64,000 nucleotides of DNA from Linderina pennispora. Its lineage: Eukaryota; Kickxellomycota; Kickxellomycetes; Kickxellales; Kickxellaceae. The stretch's first letter is position 1. Every line of letters begins with the position of its first letter. Below, one piece after another: positions 50,401 through 60,100 of the stretch. The notes under the pieces are model-generated. The model was not told the origin of the DNA. It did not search any database and was given only the letters and a program-made list of their open reading frames with translations. The position numbers were made by a program, and so were the translations under genes. The stretch spans positions 1 to 64,000 of the forward strand of contig NW_024468276.1 of assembly GCF_002104995.1 (NCBI RefSeq). Reading direction: 5' to 3'.

Positions 50401-51676
50401 TGTTGTAGACATAATACCCAAGCAGACAGCCGTCAGTGGTTAGGATCCATAGGATGGGCTGCGGCGGCATGGGCGCCGTCGAATCCTCGGGGTTAAGCGG
50501 CGGCAGATCACGAGTGCTGGTGAAGTCAATGGCCATGCCTAGCGACGTCGTATCGTTTTCTTCGGTGTTGACCACCGCTAGGGGGAACTGCCCACGGAAC
50601 GGGTCAGTATCCAGATCGCACCAGTCAGGCCCATCGCTACCAGCATCACCGCCCTCAAGCACGCCTGGCAGGCAGTGTGCAATCGTCTTGACATCGGTCG
50701 AGCCCGTGCTCGTCAAAAACTGCATGTGCGGCACGCTTGCTCCCCAATCATAGATGCTAGCAAAGTGGAAGCCCGGGTAGCGCATTGGGAAATCCATTGC
50801 CGTGCATGGATCCTCGATATACTTCCAGTGCATGGGCGCCTGCTTCTTGGTCTGCGTGATAATGTACGCTGCAGTTTGGACTTGTTCAAACTCGTCCTCG
50901 TCATCAGCCGATCCATTACCGCCGCCGCCATTGCCAGACACGAAACCGCCGGGCGGGAACTGGCCATAGATGGCCATGAACGTGTAGGTCTCGATCCAGT
51001 CGACGGCCAACACAGCGAATGAACTGGGATGGTTCTCTGTGGCCGGTGGTTGAATGGTGCGCTTGGCTGCGCCATCGTTGGGTGCCCGTTGCGTGAGAAC
51101 ACCATCGGTATCTCCACACACGATCTGCTTGCCCTTCCGGGACCAACAAATAGCAGTAACCCTTGAGTCTGCATTGCTGGTGATCCTCGTTGTCGTCCCT
51201 TGTGCGATATCCGCCATCAGAACGGCACCGCTCAGCGTCAGTACTGCTACCAGCGTTGGCATCTCCAGTGGGTTGGGTCGCAAGTCGCGGATCTCGTCGT
51301 CCACATCGATGGTCATGGATGGCTTCGCATCGGGGCTGACAAGCAGATCGCGCACCGCGAACACCAGAACCGAGCCAGTCGCCAATGCCACAATGACCGA
51401 GAGCTCGTCAGCACTGAGAGTAACATGCGTGACCTTGCCCACACTGATCTCGCTTCGCTTCGCCAGAACAACGGGCTCACCGTCACCAGACGCGTCACCG
51501 CTGACAAGTGCTGCCTCCGCATCCGCAGTCGTAAAAACACTGATTCCTGAAGGCGCCCCGACAGCAATATACCCGTACTTGTTAGACAGCGCCAAGAGCC
51601 GGGAATATGCGGGCGTGCTGCGCCGTGCCGACGAGAACGGCTCGCTGGTAACGCGCACGCAGGTATCAGCCTTCAC
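44444..51676 (-). CDS. NUP159: Nup159/Nup214-like nucleoporin with RanBP2-type zinc fingers (2410 residues)
   Basis: Cytoplasmic-face nuclear-pore protein that docks the Dbp5 helicase for mRNA export (family knowledge). The N-terminal beta-propeller (about residues 1-440) opens with LLALSNKYGYIAVGAPSG, a signature of Nup214/Nup159. FG motifs follow (about 470-690). Next are a highly charged coiled coil (about 735-860) and a long helical region (to about 1110). Two RanBP2-type zinc fingers (W-x-C-x2-C...C-x2-C-x-APKP at about 1386 and 1455) come next, then an acidic, Ala/Glu-rich tail with a KEA run (about 1960-1990). C-terminal FG repeats (about 2250-2390) end the protein. Zinc fingers are usual in Nup153 and Nup358, not in yeast Nup159. 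One uninterrupted frame; the start at 51676 directly precedes the propeller. Confidence 0.83.
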   Translation of the reverse strand: MKADTCVRVTSEPFSSARRSTPAYSRLLALSNKYGYIAVGAPSGISVFTTADAEAALVSGDASGDGEPVVLAKRSEISVGKVTHVTLSADELSVIVALATGSVLVFAVRDLLVSPDAKPSMTIDVDDEIRDLRPNPLEMPTLVAVLTLSGAVLMADIAQGTTTRITSNADSRVTAICWSRKGKQIVCGDTDGVLTQRAPNDGAAKRTIQPPATENHPSSFAVLAVDWIETYTFMAIYGQFPPGGFVSGNGGGGNGSADDEDEFEQVQTAAYIITQTKKQAPMHWKYIEDPCTAMDFPMRYPGFHFASIYDWGASVPHMQFLTSTGSTDVKTIAHCLPGVLEGGDAGSDGPDWCDLDTDPFRGQFPLAVVNTEENDTTSLGMAIDFTSTRDLPPLNPEDSTAPMPPQPILWILTTDGCLLGYYVYNTVEIERGQQCTGMVKQVQPLPGAAALPATSAKTQAPAAEKEESSLISGFVKSKAFGGTFSSILAPKPSSGLGGTQGFGTPKEFKPSFGPAGASAFGMATKVASNSNAPTTFGISGQRTFGQVVGASAGAAGATSFAALAEKNSGSSGSIFDQPASGPSLFDQPPSKFGSGMAKKQSFWGEPVVVAPAKKPEPASTTSSKAGANIPASVAFGSATGAGVVKGSVFAQSRKVGESKPADTTVAETKPVTSMPMFSTANLLKPSLFKSPKQGKGDVASPFVIKKSPEAIEKHVSFAPIPSKKTDAPKPPTAEEIAEAKKLAEAEQKRIDKERRAKQAEVERLAAEEQKRAEKEQRAKEREEHRLIQEQKRHEADECRAERRRRGELRQDLRRMSSQLVRNQFVLTLNKFDSELKQFKKSVRRSRQTIKGVHAATLPPIEIDESVTKLASATVRLESLSIGDTGAWNSFADVLAGALLQSREDLESSYKGIRDEQADVSRIDTRGSEIKRILESANSMRAAPNATVDGGMNPLQREIHRRLQKNLTAIKDSSERARELVEAVEANRQYSDGLLGSSLLGPSPESIDRKMKSIDKSLATNKDALDRIAMELNEMKVSELSAEEAQRSSRMARETLDQVIATRAQADTGAPLRAATDGQPWSPHTLPFAAADEGESADPLRTPIRSPTQNPHYLHTRVRTLTRRSVKPTRRQSLVPDSEIANLELMATGDASNKVSKPSAATAFIQARRRRALVSEALTGNARSAAVVLIAKTPKSARYLAMDGEESIVPEPLLMPNMERYVEAFGRLNPDGGETVGAGLESDYEEASDSEQAVEEAEADGAQWPQVEPVSDYEDDEEEKPSTEWETETEGESETETEEESDGEQSAESESGEEQEGRQKKTAESDGGKEPVDGDSAKDTAAPAVPSPKGFMAGAEKRFMLPVSASAPAVASKTVAFSSPVPNLPAGTVWQCEKCSMSNTGPWSKCSRCNAPKPSATSEAKSEEPKPAVKADAADATERAFTPLSASGFKVAAVEDGKWKCSTCDLLSPNSASKCIVCEAPKPGAVTDEATKAGTPAMPSFGSFKPTGGLQFGTSNTSVFQATLSDTGGFKRSFPGFVPPGAEKPAAGQDVTSLAGMATGTGVGVPGSSGAGISMPLFRGFVPPGAEKAAADKSSKDTAAPHESKTADADAGVPGSSGAGISTPLFRGFVPPSAEKPTIEEDSKDVGAPDEGKTADADADVLEVGGEVDQEKESQDSESGSDDFAHVSQQTESQAEDITDEPAESDGEESKQDSASWPAPTKDVQMSPALAEAAPLDTDYDRISQGKVAQAGLDRVEVPSAAITVESARVEDIAKSALTVGSDAQDKHSDTPATLPIVEKAKVEDIVELALPAGKGEPALEISESANVQLNADYDKISTPNESLAAEQQKVAEDSCLDQVVPEEARAVDATAGALVEDVVGSALRSAADVGSEDDAAAVFEQAVAEVAGQPGANDTICTGVDVTIKRDDAANGAQKPSADVATSEDATQLADVAESKTESGAKEAKEAKEAKEAKEAKEAKEAKEAKEDTEGTEGTDSTASDNESDDFIHVSQQAESQVEETADASGESSAEQTNELSELGRVDVGQLVRGASVEDIVAAAVPALICSSSVLEAPEHARQQVGSDAVEGIVESGSANVLDAASVENDAAEQPMSHIATEADVDESQPSDDFEFLSHPDSFDGTGRISQADLRAESAPAALFGMDAISSSLDDAAANMVSDADTEEVGESDDDDVPNIAAETPPPGMSPSPAPGASSLFKQSSLFSQPSAFGQKPSAAAPSTSSGVFKKGAFGNMGSFGGSPKYVVAPTDTSTSGLPNAFSSTAGTTRMPEFGSKLGKPAFGVASMTQVKRIVSPTAGAAMGTFGSKSSGFGAVSDASINPFDKYKEASSDQALGGPNPAAVSPNVAFPRTTSKNTQKPAKSGNGMDDPVRRMIDGSDYEDNSEAELGDESD
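45715..45797 (+). repeat. 9-bp minisatellite coding for Lys-Glu-Ala repeats
   Basis: About nine tandem copies of CTTGGCCTC (plus strand) inside the nucleoporin gene, read as KEA triplets on the minus strand. They keep the frame whatever the copy number and are likely length-variable. Confidence 0.85.
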
Positions 51677-53562
51677 TTGGTGAAGCTGGATACGCTACAC
51701 ACTGAAAACAAGACACTTGCTCAATTTAATTGAGAAGAAAACTATACCACATTGGGCTCCTGGCGACAAGCATCGCTTTTGGACTGAACTCGACAAACCC
51801 ACACTTGCCTTTGTTTCATTCTCACCAATTGTGGTGAGCACGTAATTGGCTCCTAATAGGCCGTCAGAACCTTGCATGGTTCAATATTTTCGCTTGGTTG
51901 ATTTTCAATTACAAAACCTGAGAATGAGCAAGCGAAAATGGAGAAGCTGAGGAGAAAACCGCCGTCGTCACTGCTGGTTTGTTTTCAGCCCTGAGTGGCT
52001 GAGGCACCGATTTTTTATTTTTCGACTCAGCTCGTCGAGCCAAGAAAATGGCTGCGGCTCAACTGGCCTGATCGCATACACGTTTTTTCAGAGTTTGTGT
52101 AGAACTCCCCTTGGTGCGCAGCCGGCGACACGTAACATGGCAATGCCATGTCAGCCAACACAATTGCTACCTGCATCCATTTATAACCATGGCAGCACAG
52201 TGTCTTTGCTATTATCTAACTAGACCTATGGCGTTCACGATGCAAGCTCAGCTAGTCCGTATGGTTTAGACAGTTGGTACTGTGGCGGGAAATCTAGCAT
52301 ACGACTTCACTGCCTAAGGCCGATAGCAACTGCCCGGAAAGCTCAAAAACTCCTGGCGAAGGTTTGATTGGCACTGGCGTTATTGCGTTGGCTCGCCATT
52401 GCTGGCAGCGGCTGGGCGCTTCTTGGCTTGCCTGCTTGCTTACTTGCAATCTGGGTGGCACCAGACCCATCAGGAGCAGTCAGTAGTGAAACCTTGCAGG
52501 AATTTTGCCTGTCTGGCACAGCAGGGGGTATGTGCCCACAAAGAGACCTCCATGAAACCCGCCTGTAGGTATGGTATAACGATGTTTATTGCGGAAGGTT
52601 GCAGAGCAAAAGTGGTGTTTCATCCCATTGTCCAGGGCAGGTGATTCTTGCGTAATCAGACGTATCCCATCGGGTGGCTGCCCATACACATCACCGAGAC
52701 AAGCCCGGTACCGAGGTATGCTACGGCTGGTACCCACGAAGATTAAATAACAGAGTGTAAAAGAGGAATTTGTAGGGATATCGGAATGTGTGGAAGGGGG
52801 TGAGGTATTAGAAAAGGTGGGTGACACAGGGAAAGCCGCTTTTATATGCAGGATATGTGTTGGCCAGGAAGCCAATGGTTCCAAGTTTGAGCGCCGAGGA
52901 TGCAGGGATTGGGTGGTTTGCTTAGTACAGTACTGCATCTACAAAATGCGAACTGAAATGAATGGTACTTTGGTATAACTACGGTTCCGGGTTCGATTTT
53001 TCGAGTGCTTTGAAGAAATATTCGTCACCTTAGGGTCTGAATCCATCGGCCATAAAATAACCCTGTTAAGAGTTTACAGAGCGAGTCACACATGCTCGCT
53101 TTGAGGCTCAAAAGAGCTTGAATTGTTCAACTAATTAAAAAGGTTCTAGCGGACGGTTGGTCACTTTTTGGACTATATAACCGTATATATGGGTAAAGAT
53201 ACTGGTAGGGTAAGAAGAAAGTGAAAAATAATTATGAACAAAAGGTGATTTGCGTGCAAACCAGATAGTTTACAAGTTGGTGCGAATGCAGACGATTCAC
53301 TTTTGCCACTAGAACTACACATAAAATTCAACTGTTTATGAATATATACCTACAGATAGCTGCCTTTATCATGTGCTATGCATTCATAGGTCTCTATTAC
53401 TCGTCATACTCTTGTACGATCCATGATATACTGCGAATGTGGCTATCTCTGCAATGCTAACAAATGCAATAGAAATTGGACAATAGAATACTATATTATT
53501 AACAACAGATACTATATGCCACATTGGAAGAATGTAGCGCGTGACAAGGGTGAACATTTCAA
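51677..53562. other. intergenic, no gene supported
   Basis: Holds the nucleoporin promoter. A 152-codon minus-strand ORF (52480-52938) and short plus-strand ORFs have no domain, signal or convincing start. 53000-53540 is AT-rich and lacks ORFs. Confidence 0.5.
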
Positions 53563-54144
53563 TTAGAACGGGTGGGGAGCGTGCGTGCTGCGTGGACGGC
53601 GGCTTCCAGGGGAGAGGTGTGTGCGGTAATGCTGCATCATGTTGTCCTGGCGCGAGAAGCGGCTATTGCAGCTGGGATGCAGGCATACAAAATTCTTCTC
53701 GCCTGTGTGGATGCGATGGTGGCGCGAGAGATGGCCACTGGTCGTAAATGCCTTTCCGCAGCCGGGGTACGAGCACTTGTACTTGCGCACTGTAATTGTC
53801 CGGGGAATGATGCGAGTGCATGGCGGGAGTACCAGGGGCATAGGGTTCAGGACCCTTTGCGGTTGCCTGTGCAGCGGCTTGGCACACGAGCTGGCCATGT
53901 GGCATGCATCGGCCAAAAAGTTGAGCGGTGGGAAGGGAAGCGGTGAGTTGGAGCAGCTGCGCAGGAGAGGCGACTGGTCGGGTGTCAGCCCAGGAATCGA
54001 CGAGCGGCAGCTAAGGTCTTGAGGGGTATCCTCGTTGAGCAGGCTGACACGAGTCCCGTTGGCACTTGTGACCGAGAATGAGCGATGGCAGATGTTGCGG
54101 GGCATGCTGGGCAGACCAAGTGGTGCGGTAGAGGTTGGATACAT
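53563..54144 (-). CDS. C2H2 zinc-finger transcription factor, Nrg1-like (193 residues)
   Basis: Two adjacent C2H2 fingers near the C-terminus, C-x4-C-x12-H-x3-H, joined by the standard HTGEK linker. The second contains FSRQDNMMQHYRTH. The GHLSRHHRIHTGEKNF and RFSRQDN-QHYRTH pattern is that of fungal Nrg1/Mig-related repressors and stress regulators, which bind GC-rich promoter sites (family knowledge). The N-terminal half is Pro/Ser-rich and unstructured. The start is set at 54144 rather than the longer ORF start at 54339, because a TATAAA on the minus strand near 54285 lies between them and would begin transcripts downstream of 54339. Which genes it controls cannot be told here. Confidence 0.8.
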   Translation of the reverse strand: MYPTSTAPLGLPSMPRNICHRSFSVTSANGTRVSLLNEDTPQDLSCRSSIPGLTPDQSPLLRSCSNSPLPFPPLNFLADACHMASSCAKPLHRQPQRVLNPMPLVLPPCTRIIPRTITVRKYKCSYPGCGKAFTTSGHLSRHHRIHTGEKNFVCLHPSCNSRFSRQDNMMQHYRTHLSPGSRRPRSTHAPHPF

Positions 54145-55772
54145 CGCTTGAGCAGGTGATGGTGGTGTGGTTTGGTAGGCCTGAGAGTGCAGGGAATGGA
54201 GGATGCGGTGGTGTCGGATGCGATGTGGAACAATCTGAGGGTATAGTGCAGAACCCAGGGCTGCACAGGAGCCATTTATACATGGCCTGGGAGACGGTCC
54301 CGCGCCGGTCCCACGAACACACTTGCAAGCAGCAAACAATGGCCCGTAATGTGAATGCGTGGGGAGGCTGGCTAAAAAACCTTTCTAGCTTTTAGCCGCT
54401 CGTAAGCAGAAGAATGCATTGGCATCCAGCATGTTTGCTGCTCCGCTGCGCTGGCGGGCAACCTCATCGCAACGGAAACAACAAGTTCAGAGAATCCAGG
54501 TCAAAACGGTCTGGAGAATACAAGGCACATGCGAGTTCTCACAGCGGCCGCTAATTGTTGGTGGTGGACACAAGATAGTTGGAGCACGATGGGTGGACGA
54601 GGACAAAGCAAGGCTATCACTGTTTACACTCTAAATCTGCTGAATGAATCTACAAACTACTCTCGCCCAAATAGGAAAGGCGGTGGTGCATGGTTGAGCC
54701 AAGCGACGCAGCCAAGCACAATGCGCAGTTGCGGTCAGAACCTTAACCGGCTACAAACAAATCAGAAGCGGTTCTGCTTGTCAAGGCTCGCTTGCATTCG
54801 GTCCTGAACAGGAAACCGCGGTCCACAGGCAGCCCGGTTCCCCAGGCTCCAACCTGGGGAATGTAAGCCCTACACCAGTGCCTAGGATGGGAGAGCAGCA
54901 TGGAAAGGGCGCTTATATGCACGATATAGTAGCTAATATATTGCGCCTGCTATTAATAGGGTCTGCAGTGCTGCGCCGTCGAAATGCAGCAGTATCGGGA
55001 AGGGTAGGGACTGAGCTCGGTGCTTGGTGCCTGGCTTTTTACCACGTTCCTTGCTGTCCGCAACTAGTGCTTGAAGCTCCAGCTGAGGACAATGCGTGGC
55101 ACCCTTCCACAACGAGGGGTTTGGCGGGGGATGTTTGACACTCGCCAAATCCACCAACCAAGCCCCTTTGCCCTCGAGCGCTTGGCTGCTCGCATATCCA
55201 CTTTTGATTCATCCGCCTCCCAGCCTTCTCAACCACTCTATTCCCCAAGGCCAGGCGTGTTTGCGGCCACCAGGTGGTGTTTTTGAGGATTTTGGAACAA
55301 AACATGGTTCGAGCTGAACTTGGGCGCCTCTATCTGTCCTCACATTGTCTGGCGTGTTTGGCCGGGCGGGCAGGCATCTGGCATGGGGGAGACGCGGTGG
55401 CGCCCATGTCAACACTGCGCAGCGGGACCGGGTGGGCCTTGGCAGACCAGCCTCTCCAGTGCAGCCTTTGCGCATGCGCCCAAATCCCCAAGCACATATG
55501 AACCAGAAGCTGGCAGATTCCATATATGGCAAGTCGAGCGCATTTAGCGCGAATGGCGCATTTGGTTACCACACCAAAGTCAAGCACAGCGTTTATTATC
55601 TTAAGCGGCGGCTTGTGATGAAGTGGTTATCTCATGCAGTTGTTCTCGATGAGCGTCGACTTGGAGATGCTGCAAAATCAACCCACTGCTGAAAGCTCTC
55701 TTTAAACACGGATAGAGGCTTAAAAACAGAGCTACTACAATGCGAGACCGAGCAGGACATTTATATGTTATT
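54145..55772. other. intergenic, no gene supported
   Basis: Contains the promoter of the zinc-finger gene and the 3' flank of the transporter gene. A strong hairpin (CCCCAGG...CCTGGGG, 54839-54858) was noted but does not extend to a tRNA. The ORFs overlap on both strands without coding signs. Confidence 0.5.
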
Positions 55773-56774
55773 TTAGGTAGTGTGACTGAACCACTTGTGT
55801 AGGCCCATCGCAATGGTACATCCAACAATGACAGCTGCACCCAGGACACTAATCCAGTCTGGCACCTCGTCAAACAGCGTGATGCCAAACAGGAAAGCGA
55901 AAACAACGTCCATGTTGCGCATCAGGGTGCCTGGACCAGCAGGGGCAAGCTGGAGCCCGCGGTTCAGTAGGACCTGGCCCAGATATGCGAACGAGCCAAC
56001 CATGGCCATCACCGTCCACTCGTAGGTAGTCTGTGGCAGGCGTGGATTCTGGAACGCAAACATGGCGATAGACGAGCCAACAAACGACAGGAACCCAAAG
56101 TACACGACATGCACCATGGCATGCACACCGCGGCCAACCTTGCGAACCACGCAATAGGCCAGAGCACCAGACATGGCGCCGATCAGGGCAGCAGCAGCAC
56201 CGCGCACCTGGTGCATCTCGCCAAGCATACCAAGGTGCTCGGAGAAGAGTGCACTGGGCTTGAGCACAAGCACAATGCCCAGCATGCAGACGGCTGACGC
56301 AATCTTGTCGAACCCGTCGTAGGGCTCGCCAAGCATGAGATTGGCGAAGATCGCGCTGAACACTGGGCCGGTGAAGAATACAACAGTGGCATCGGCGAGC
56401 GTCATGACCGAGACCGCATAGAAGAAGCAGGCGTTTCCGAATGCGCCGGCGGCACCACGCAGAACCAGCCATTTGCGGAGCCCATTCGCGTTGCTTGGGC
56501 CCATGGGACTCACACGGTAGTACAGACAGCCAAGAAGACCCAGCGCGAGTTGAACAACGCTGCGGGCGAACACGATCTCGAGGGACGGGAAGTTTGCAAT
56601 GGCCAGCGCCTTGACACAAGCCGAGTTTGTTGCGAACCCGAGTGCAGAGAGCGCCATGAAAACGTACCCCTTGAGCTCATCGCGCCTGCGCTGGCTGGCT
56701 GCCTCGAGCTCTGCAGCAGACGTGTTCCCGACCAAGGGCGTTGTCTCGGTAGCTGCCTCTTCGCGATTCGTCAT
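55773..56774 (-). CDS. EamA/drug-metabolite transporter family protein (333 residues)
   Basis: Integral membrane carrier of the DMT superfamily with two EamA repeats and about ten hydrophobic segments. The first repeat starts at about residue 38 (GYVFMALSALGFATNSACVK) and the second at about 180 (GAAAALIGAMSGALAYCVVRK). Each ends in the typical LGEP/FDEV-P glutamate-proline turn (LMLGEPYD near 140; ITLFDEVPD near 305). The best-matching group is fungal solute carrier 35G-like proteins; the substrate is unknown. The start at 56774 is preferred over the upstream in-frame ATG at 56975. The intervening 67 codons are not membrane-like, and a TATA-like TTTATAT near 56870 lies between the two. The TPLVGN N-terminus could be a cytosolic sorting motif. 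Confidence 0.83.
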   Translation of the reverse strand: MTNREEAATETTPLVGNTSAAELEAASQRRRDELKGYVFMALSALGFATNSACVKALAIANFPSLEIVFARSVVQLALGLLGCLYYRVSPMGPSNANGLRKWLVLRGAAGAFGNACFFYAVSVMTLADATVVFFTGPVFSAIFANLMLGEPYDGFDKIASAVCMLGIVLVLKPSALFSEHLGMLGEMHQVRGAAAALIGAMSGALAYCVVRKVGRGVHAMVHVVYFGFLSFVGSSIAMFAFQNPRLPQTTYEWTVMAMVGSFAYLGQVLLNRGLQLAPAGPGTLMRNMDVVFAFLFGITLFDEVPDWISVLGAAVIVGCTIAMGLHKWFSHTT

Positions 56775-57188
56775 GATACGGGCAGTACAAGCAGTAGTAT
56801 ACGGGGAATGCAAGGAGGAAAACTGCGTGGGGTGGTGGGAAAGGCGGCCGGTCTGGAAGGCACGGGAGGATATAAAGTCGCGCAGCAAGCGGGTGGTCGG
56901 ACAAGGCAAAATTCCGTCCACTGAGAACTCCAGGATCATCAGATTTCGGCCGTGATTAGCCCGAAAATGCGGCACACTGGAGCTTTTTTTACGTGGCAGG
57001 CTGGAATGCGCCGTGTCGACAGCCAGTGTGAGCGGCGCGCTGTAGGCCTTTTTCTCTTCTCCAAAAAAGTTATCCGTAGGCCAGATAGCGTAAACTACTC
57101 AACGTTCCCTTTCCTCTAGCTTCTGCTGTCTTCCTTATCGCTATTTGTAGTGCACAGTTTTATTGCAACGGAGAATTCGGAGAGGAAA

Positions 57189-60100
57189 ATGGCTGTTGCC
57201 CGGTATGCTCACGATTCCAACACACGCCCTGCGGATGCAAAGGTACGCACAGCTTGCTCGTCAGTACGATGCAAACCCATACGCGGTGGTCCTGAACAGC
57301 ACGAGGCGAGGCAGTAGTGTGTTGCAATTTCTGGCTAACGACGAAAACCGCATTTTATTCCCCTGTAGAGTGGACGCAAAGGCGGCTGGTTGGGATGGCT
57401 GTTGCGACGTTTGTTTTTGATGTACGTGGTATTCATTACGCTGACTACGTGCCCGTCGAATCCGGGGCACCTAGTGTGCAGAACAGAGGCAGCGGTGAGA
57501 GAGGTCATCAATGGCCCGGTTCACGGGCTGTTTGTTAGCACTGAGACTGGCGCGCGCATCAGCAACGCATACAATGCGCACCTGGTGCCGCTATACGAGA
57601 GGCACGCAGAACCGCTCCTAGACAACACGCGCGTTTTCGTTGCGGAGACCGTGGCCCCGGCCCTGTCCAAAGCATCGAAGCCTGCGTGCGACGCCTTGCA
57701 CCGGGCTGTTGATCCATACACGGATAAGGCATATGCCGCATATAGCGCACATGCCAAACCCACGGTAGACATGGTTGCTGGCTGGGTCAAGCAGACTGTG
57801 AGCCAGGCCGTGGTGCCTGTAGTGACGGCTACCAAAGAGGTTGTTGTTCGGGTGGGCGGCGACTACGTCCTGCCGCTGGCCAAGAGTGGGTGGAGTGACT
57901 ATATTGTTCCTCTGCACGTCAACCATGTGCAGCCCCTGTGGGCCAAGCAGGTGTACCCGCGATCTGCAAGTACTCCAAGACTGCGCTGCAGTCCGTGCGC
58001 GAAAATCTGCTCCCTGGAATCGTGTCTGGCACGGCCCGTGCGTCCAGTGCCTCATGGGCATTCGCCCAAGAACACATTGTGCCGTATGCCAAGCGTGGTG
58101 CCGTACACGCGTATCTGTTCTTTACTCGTCACGTGTCACCGCCGGTGCGGTCCCTCTATGACCAGCACATGCGCCAGTATGTGGACCGTGTGGTTCCTTG
58201 GGACCAGGTTGAGGTTGTCTACGACAAGTCGGTGCTGATTGGGTCGACGCTGTTTGACATTGCGCGCAGCTTCACCGAAGAGTTCTACTACATGTGCTAC
58301 ACCAATTTTCACCGGCGACGAGCACCCGACTGTCATCCAGCGTCACCACGAAGAACAGCTGGCCAAGGCCGACCAGCCCACGACTCAGACCGTCTTTTCG
58401 ACCCCGGCGGAGCATGCGCAAAACATTGCCCGCAAGATTTCGGGCTCGGCGCGCCAGTGGTTCCAGGTGGCCCGCGGATGGGTTGCGCCTGCCAACCAGC
58501 AGTACGTCTATGACAAGGCCACCGATTTCTACCACCGTGCCACCAAGGCGGTTGTGGAGCGCATTCCCAAGCAGCAACCAGTTGCTTTGACATCATCTGT
58601 TTCTGTCGTCGAGCTTACTCTGTCGGTCACAATGTCCGCTTCGCCTGCGTCTACTCTGGAACCGATTTCTTCTGAGCAGCCCTCGACTGAGGAAGAGCCT
58701 GTGGTTGTGAAGACCATAGTCAAGGAGACTGTTGCTGAGGAGACTGTTGCTGAGGAGACTGTTGCTGAGGAGATTGTTGCCGAGGAGACTGTTACCGAGG
58801 AGACTGTTACCGAGGAGACTGTTACCGAGGAGACTGTTACCGAGGAGATTGCTGGCGAGGAAGCCACTTTGGAGGAGATTGTTATCGAGGTGACCGCAGT
58901 GGAGGAGCCCCGCATCGTTGAGGTAGTCGCTGAAGACACCGTTGTTGTTGTCGAGGCTGATGCCGAAATGTCCGACGTTGTCGATGCTGCTATTGAAGAG
59001 ACCCTTGCTACCACCGAGTCTGTTGTCGCGGAAGAGCCTGCCATCGTCGAGGAACCAGTAGTTACCATTGCGACTGCTCCTGAGCAGCCCCTGGTTGCCA
59101 CCGAGATCCCTGTCAAGGAGACCATCCTTGAGGAGGCTACGCTGACTGAGGTCGTTCCAGAGCAGAAGCCCGTCGTCGAGACTGCTCCTGCTGTCGAGAA
59201 GTCGCCTTCTACTGATTCTGTTAGTGCATCTTCCTCGGACAAGCCTGAGATCGATGCCAACCAGGCAGCCTCTGCTGTCTACGATGCTCGTGAGGCCATG
59301 GCTGGTGTTGGTGTGGACGAGCAGCAGAAGAAGGAGTTTGAGGACCTAGTCGGTGCGGTCAAGGACAGGGATGCGGCAAACCTGGAGAAGATGCCCCAGA
59401 TTGTCAACGACATTAAGCCCAAGGAGGATGACAAAACCGTCGGTGCCGCCACTACTGCGCCAGCTGCTGCTGACGACGACCAGCAGATGCGCGTGGCCAC
59501 GACGCTCCCTGCCCCGGAGACTGCCAGTGCTGCTGGTGTGGAGGCAACGTCTGCGGCCGAGCCTGTCGAAGACCACAGCACCTCAGCCAAGGCCGCCGAG
59601 GTCAAGCGCGAGCTCAACGAGTCCGGCGAGTCGATCAGCCAGTCTGCTTCCCTGGTTGCACAGGAGTCTACCACGACAGTGACGGCCCAGACAACCGCCA
59701 CGCGCACAGTGAACAAGGTGGTCACTGTGGAGCAGCCCGTGCAGCCGCCCAAGGGATCGGCCGAAACGACCACCCAGGCAGTAGTGACCCAGTATCTCAC
59801 CAAGACCGTACGCAAGCAGAGCACAGTGACGTCGCAGGTCACCACCACTGTCAAGACCACTCGTTCAGTGACAGTGAACTCGACGCTGCTCGAGACGCTG
59901 ACCACCGACAAGCAGCAGGTTGTGGCCACCACCGCAGCCAGCGAGAAGACTGCACCGGAGGCTGCCAAGGCCAAGCATGAGACGTCGCAGGCCGCCGGTG
60001 AGCAGCAGCAGGATGGTCTCAAGGAGGCGACGGCCATGTCGGCTGTTGACACAGAGCCTGCTGCCGAGCTGCCGGCTGCCAAGGCTCCGCTGGTAGAAGA

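Noticed and set aside
52480-52938. 152-codon minus-strand ORF
   Set aside because: Composition is not protein-like, and it has no recognisable domain or conserved feature.
54839-54858. Strong hairpin CCCCAGG...CCTGGGG as part of a tRNA
   Set aside because: The stem is 7 bp with a 6-base loop and no D or anticodon arm can be drawn upstream.
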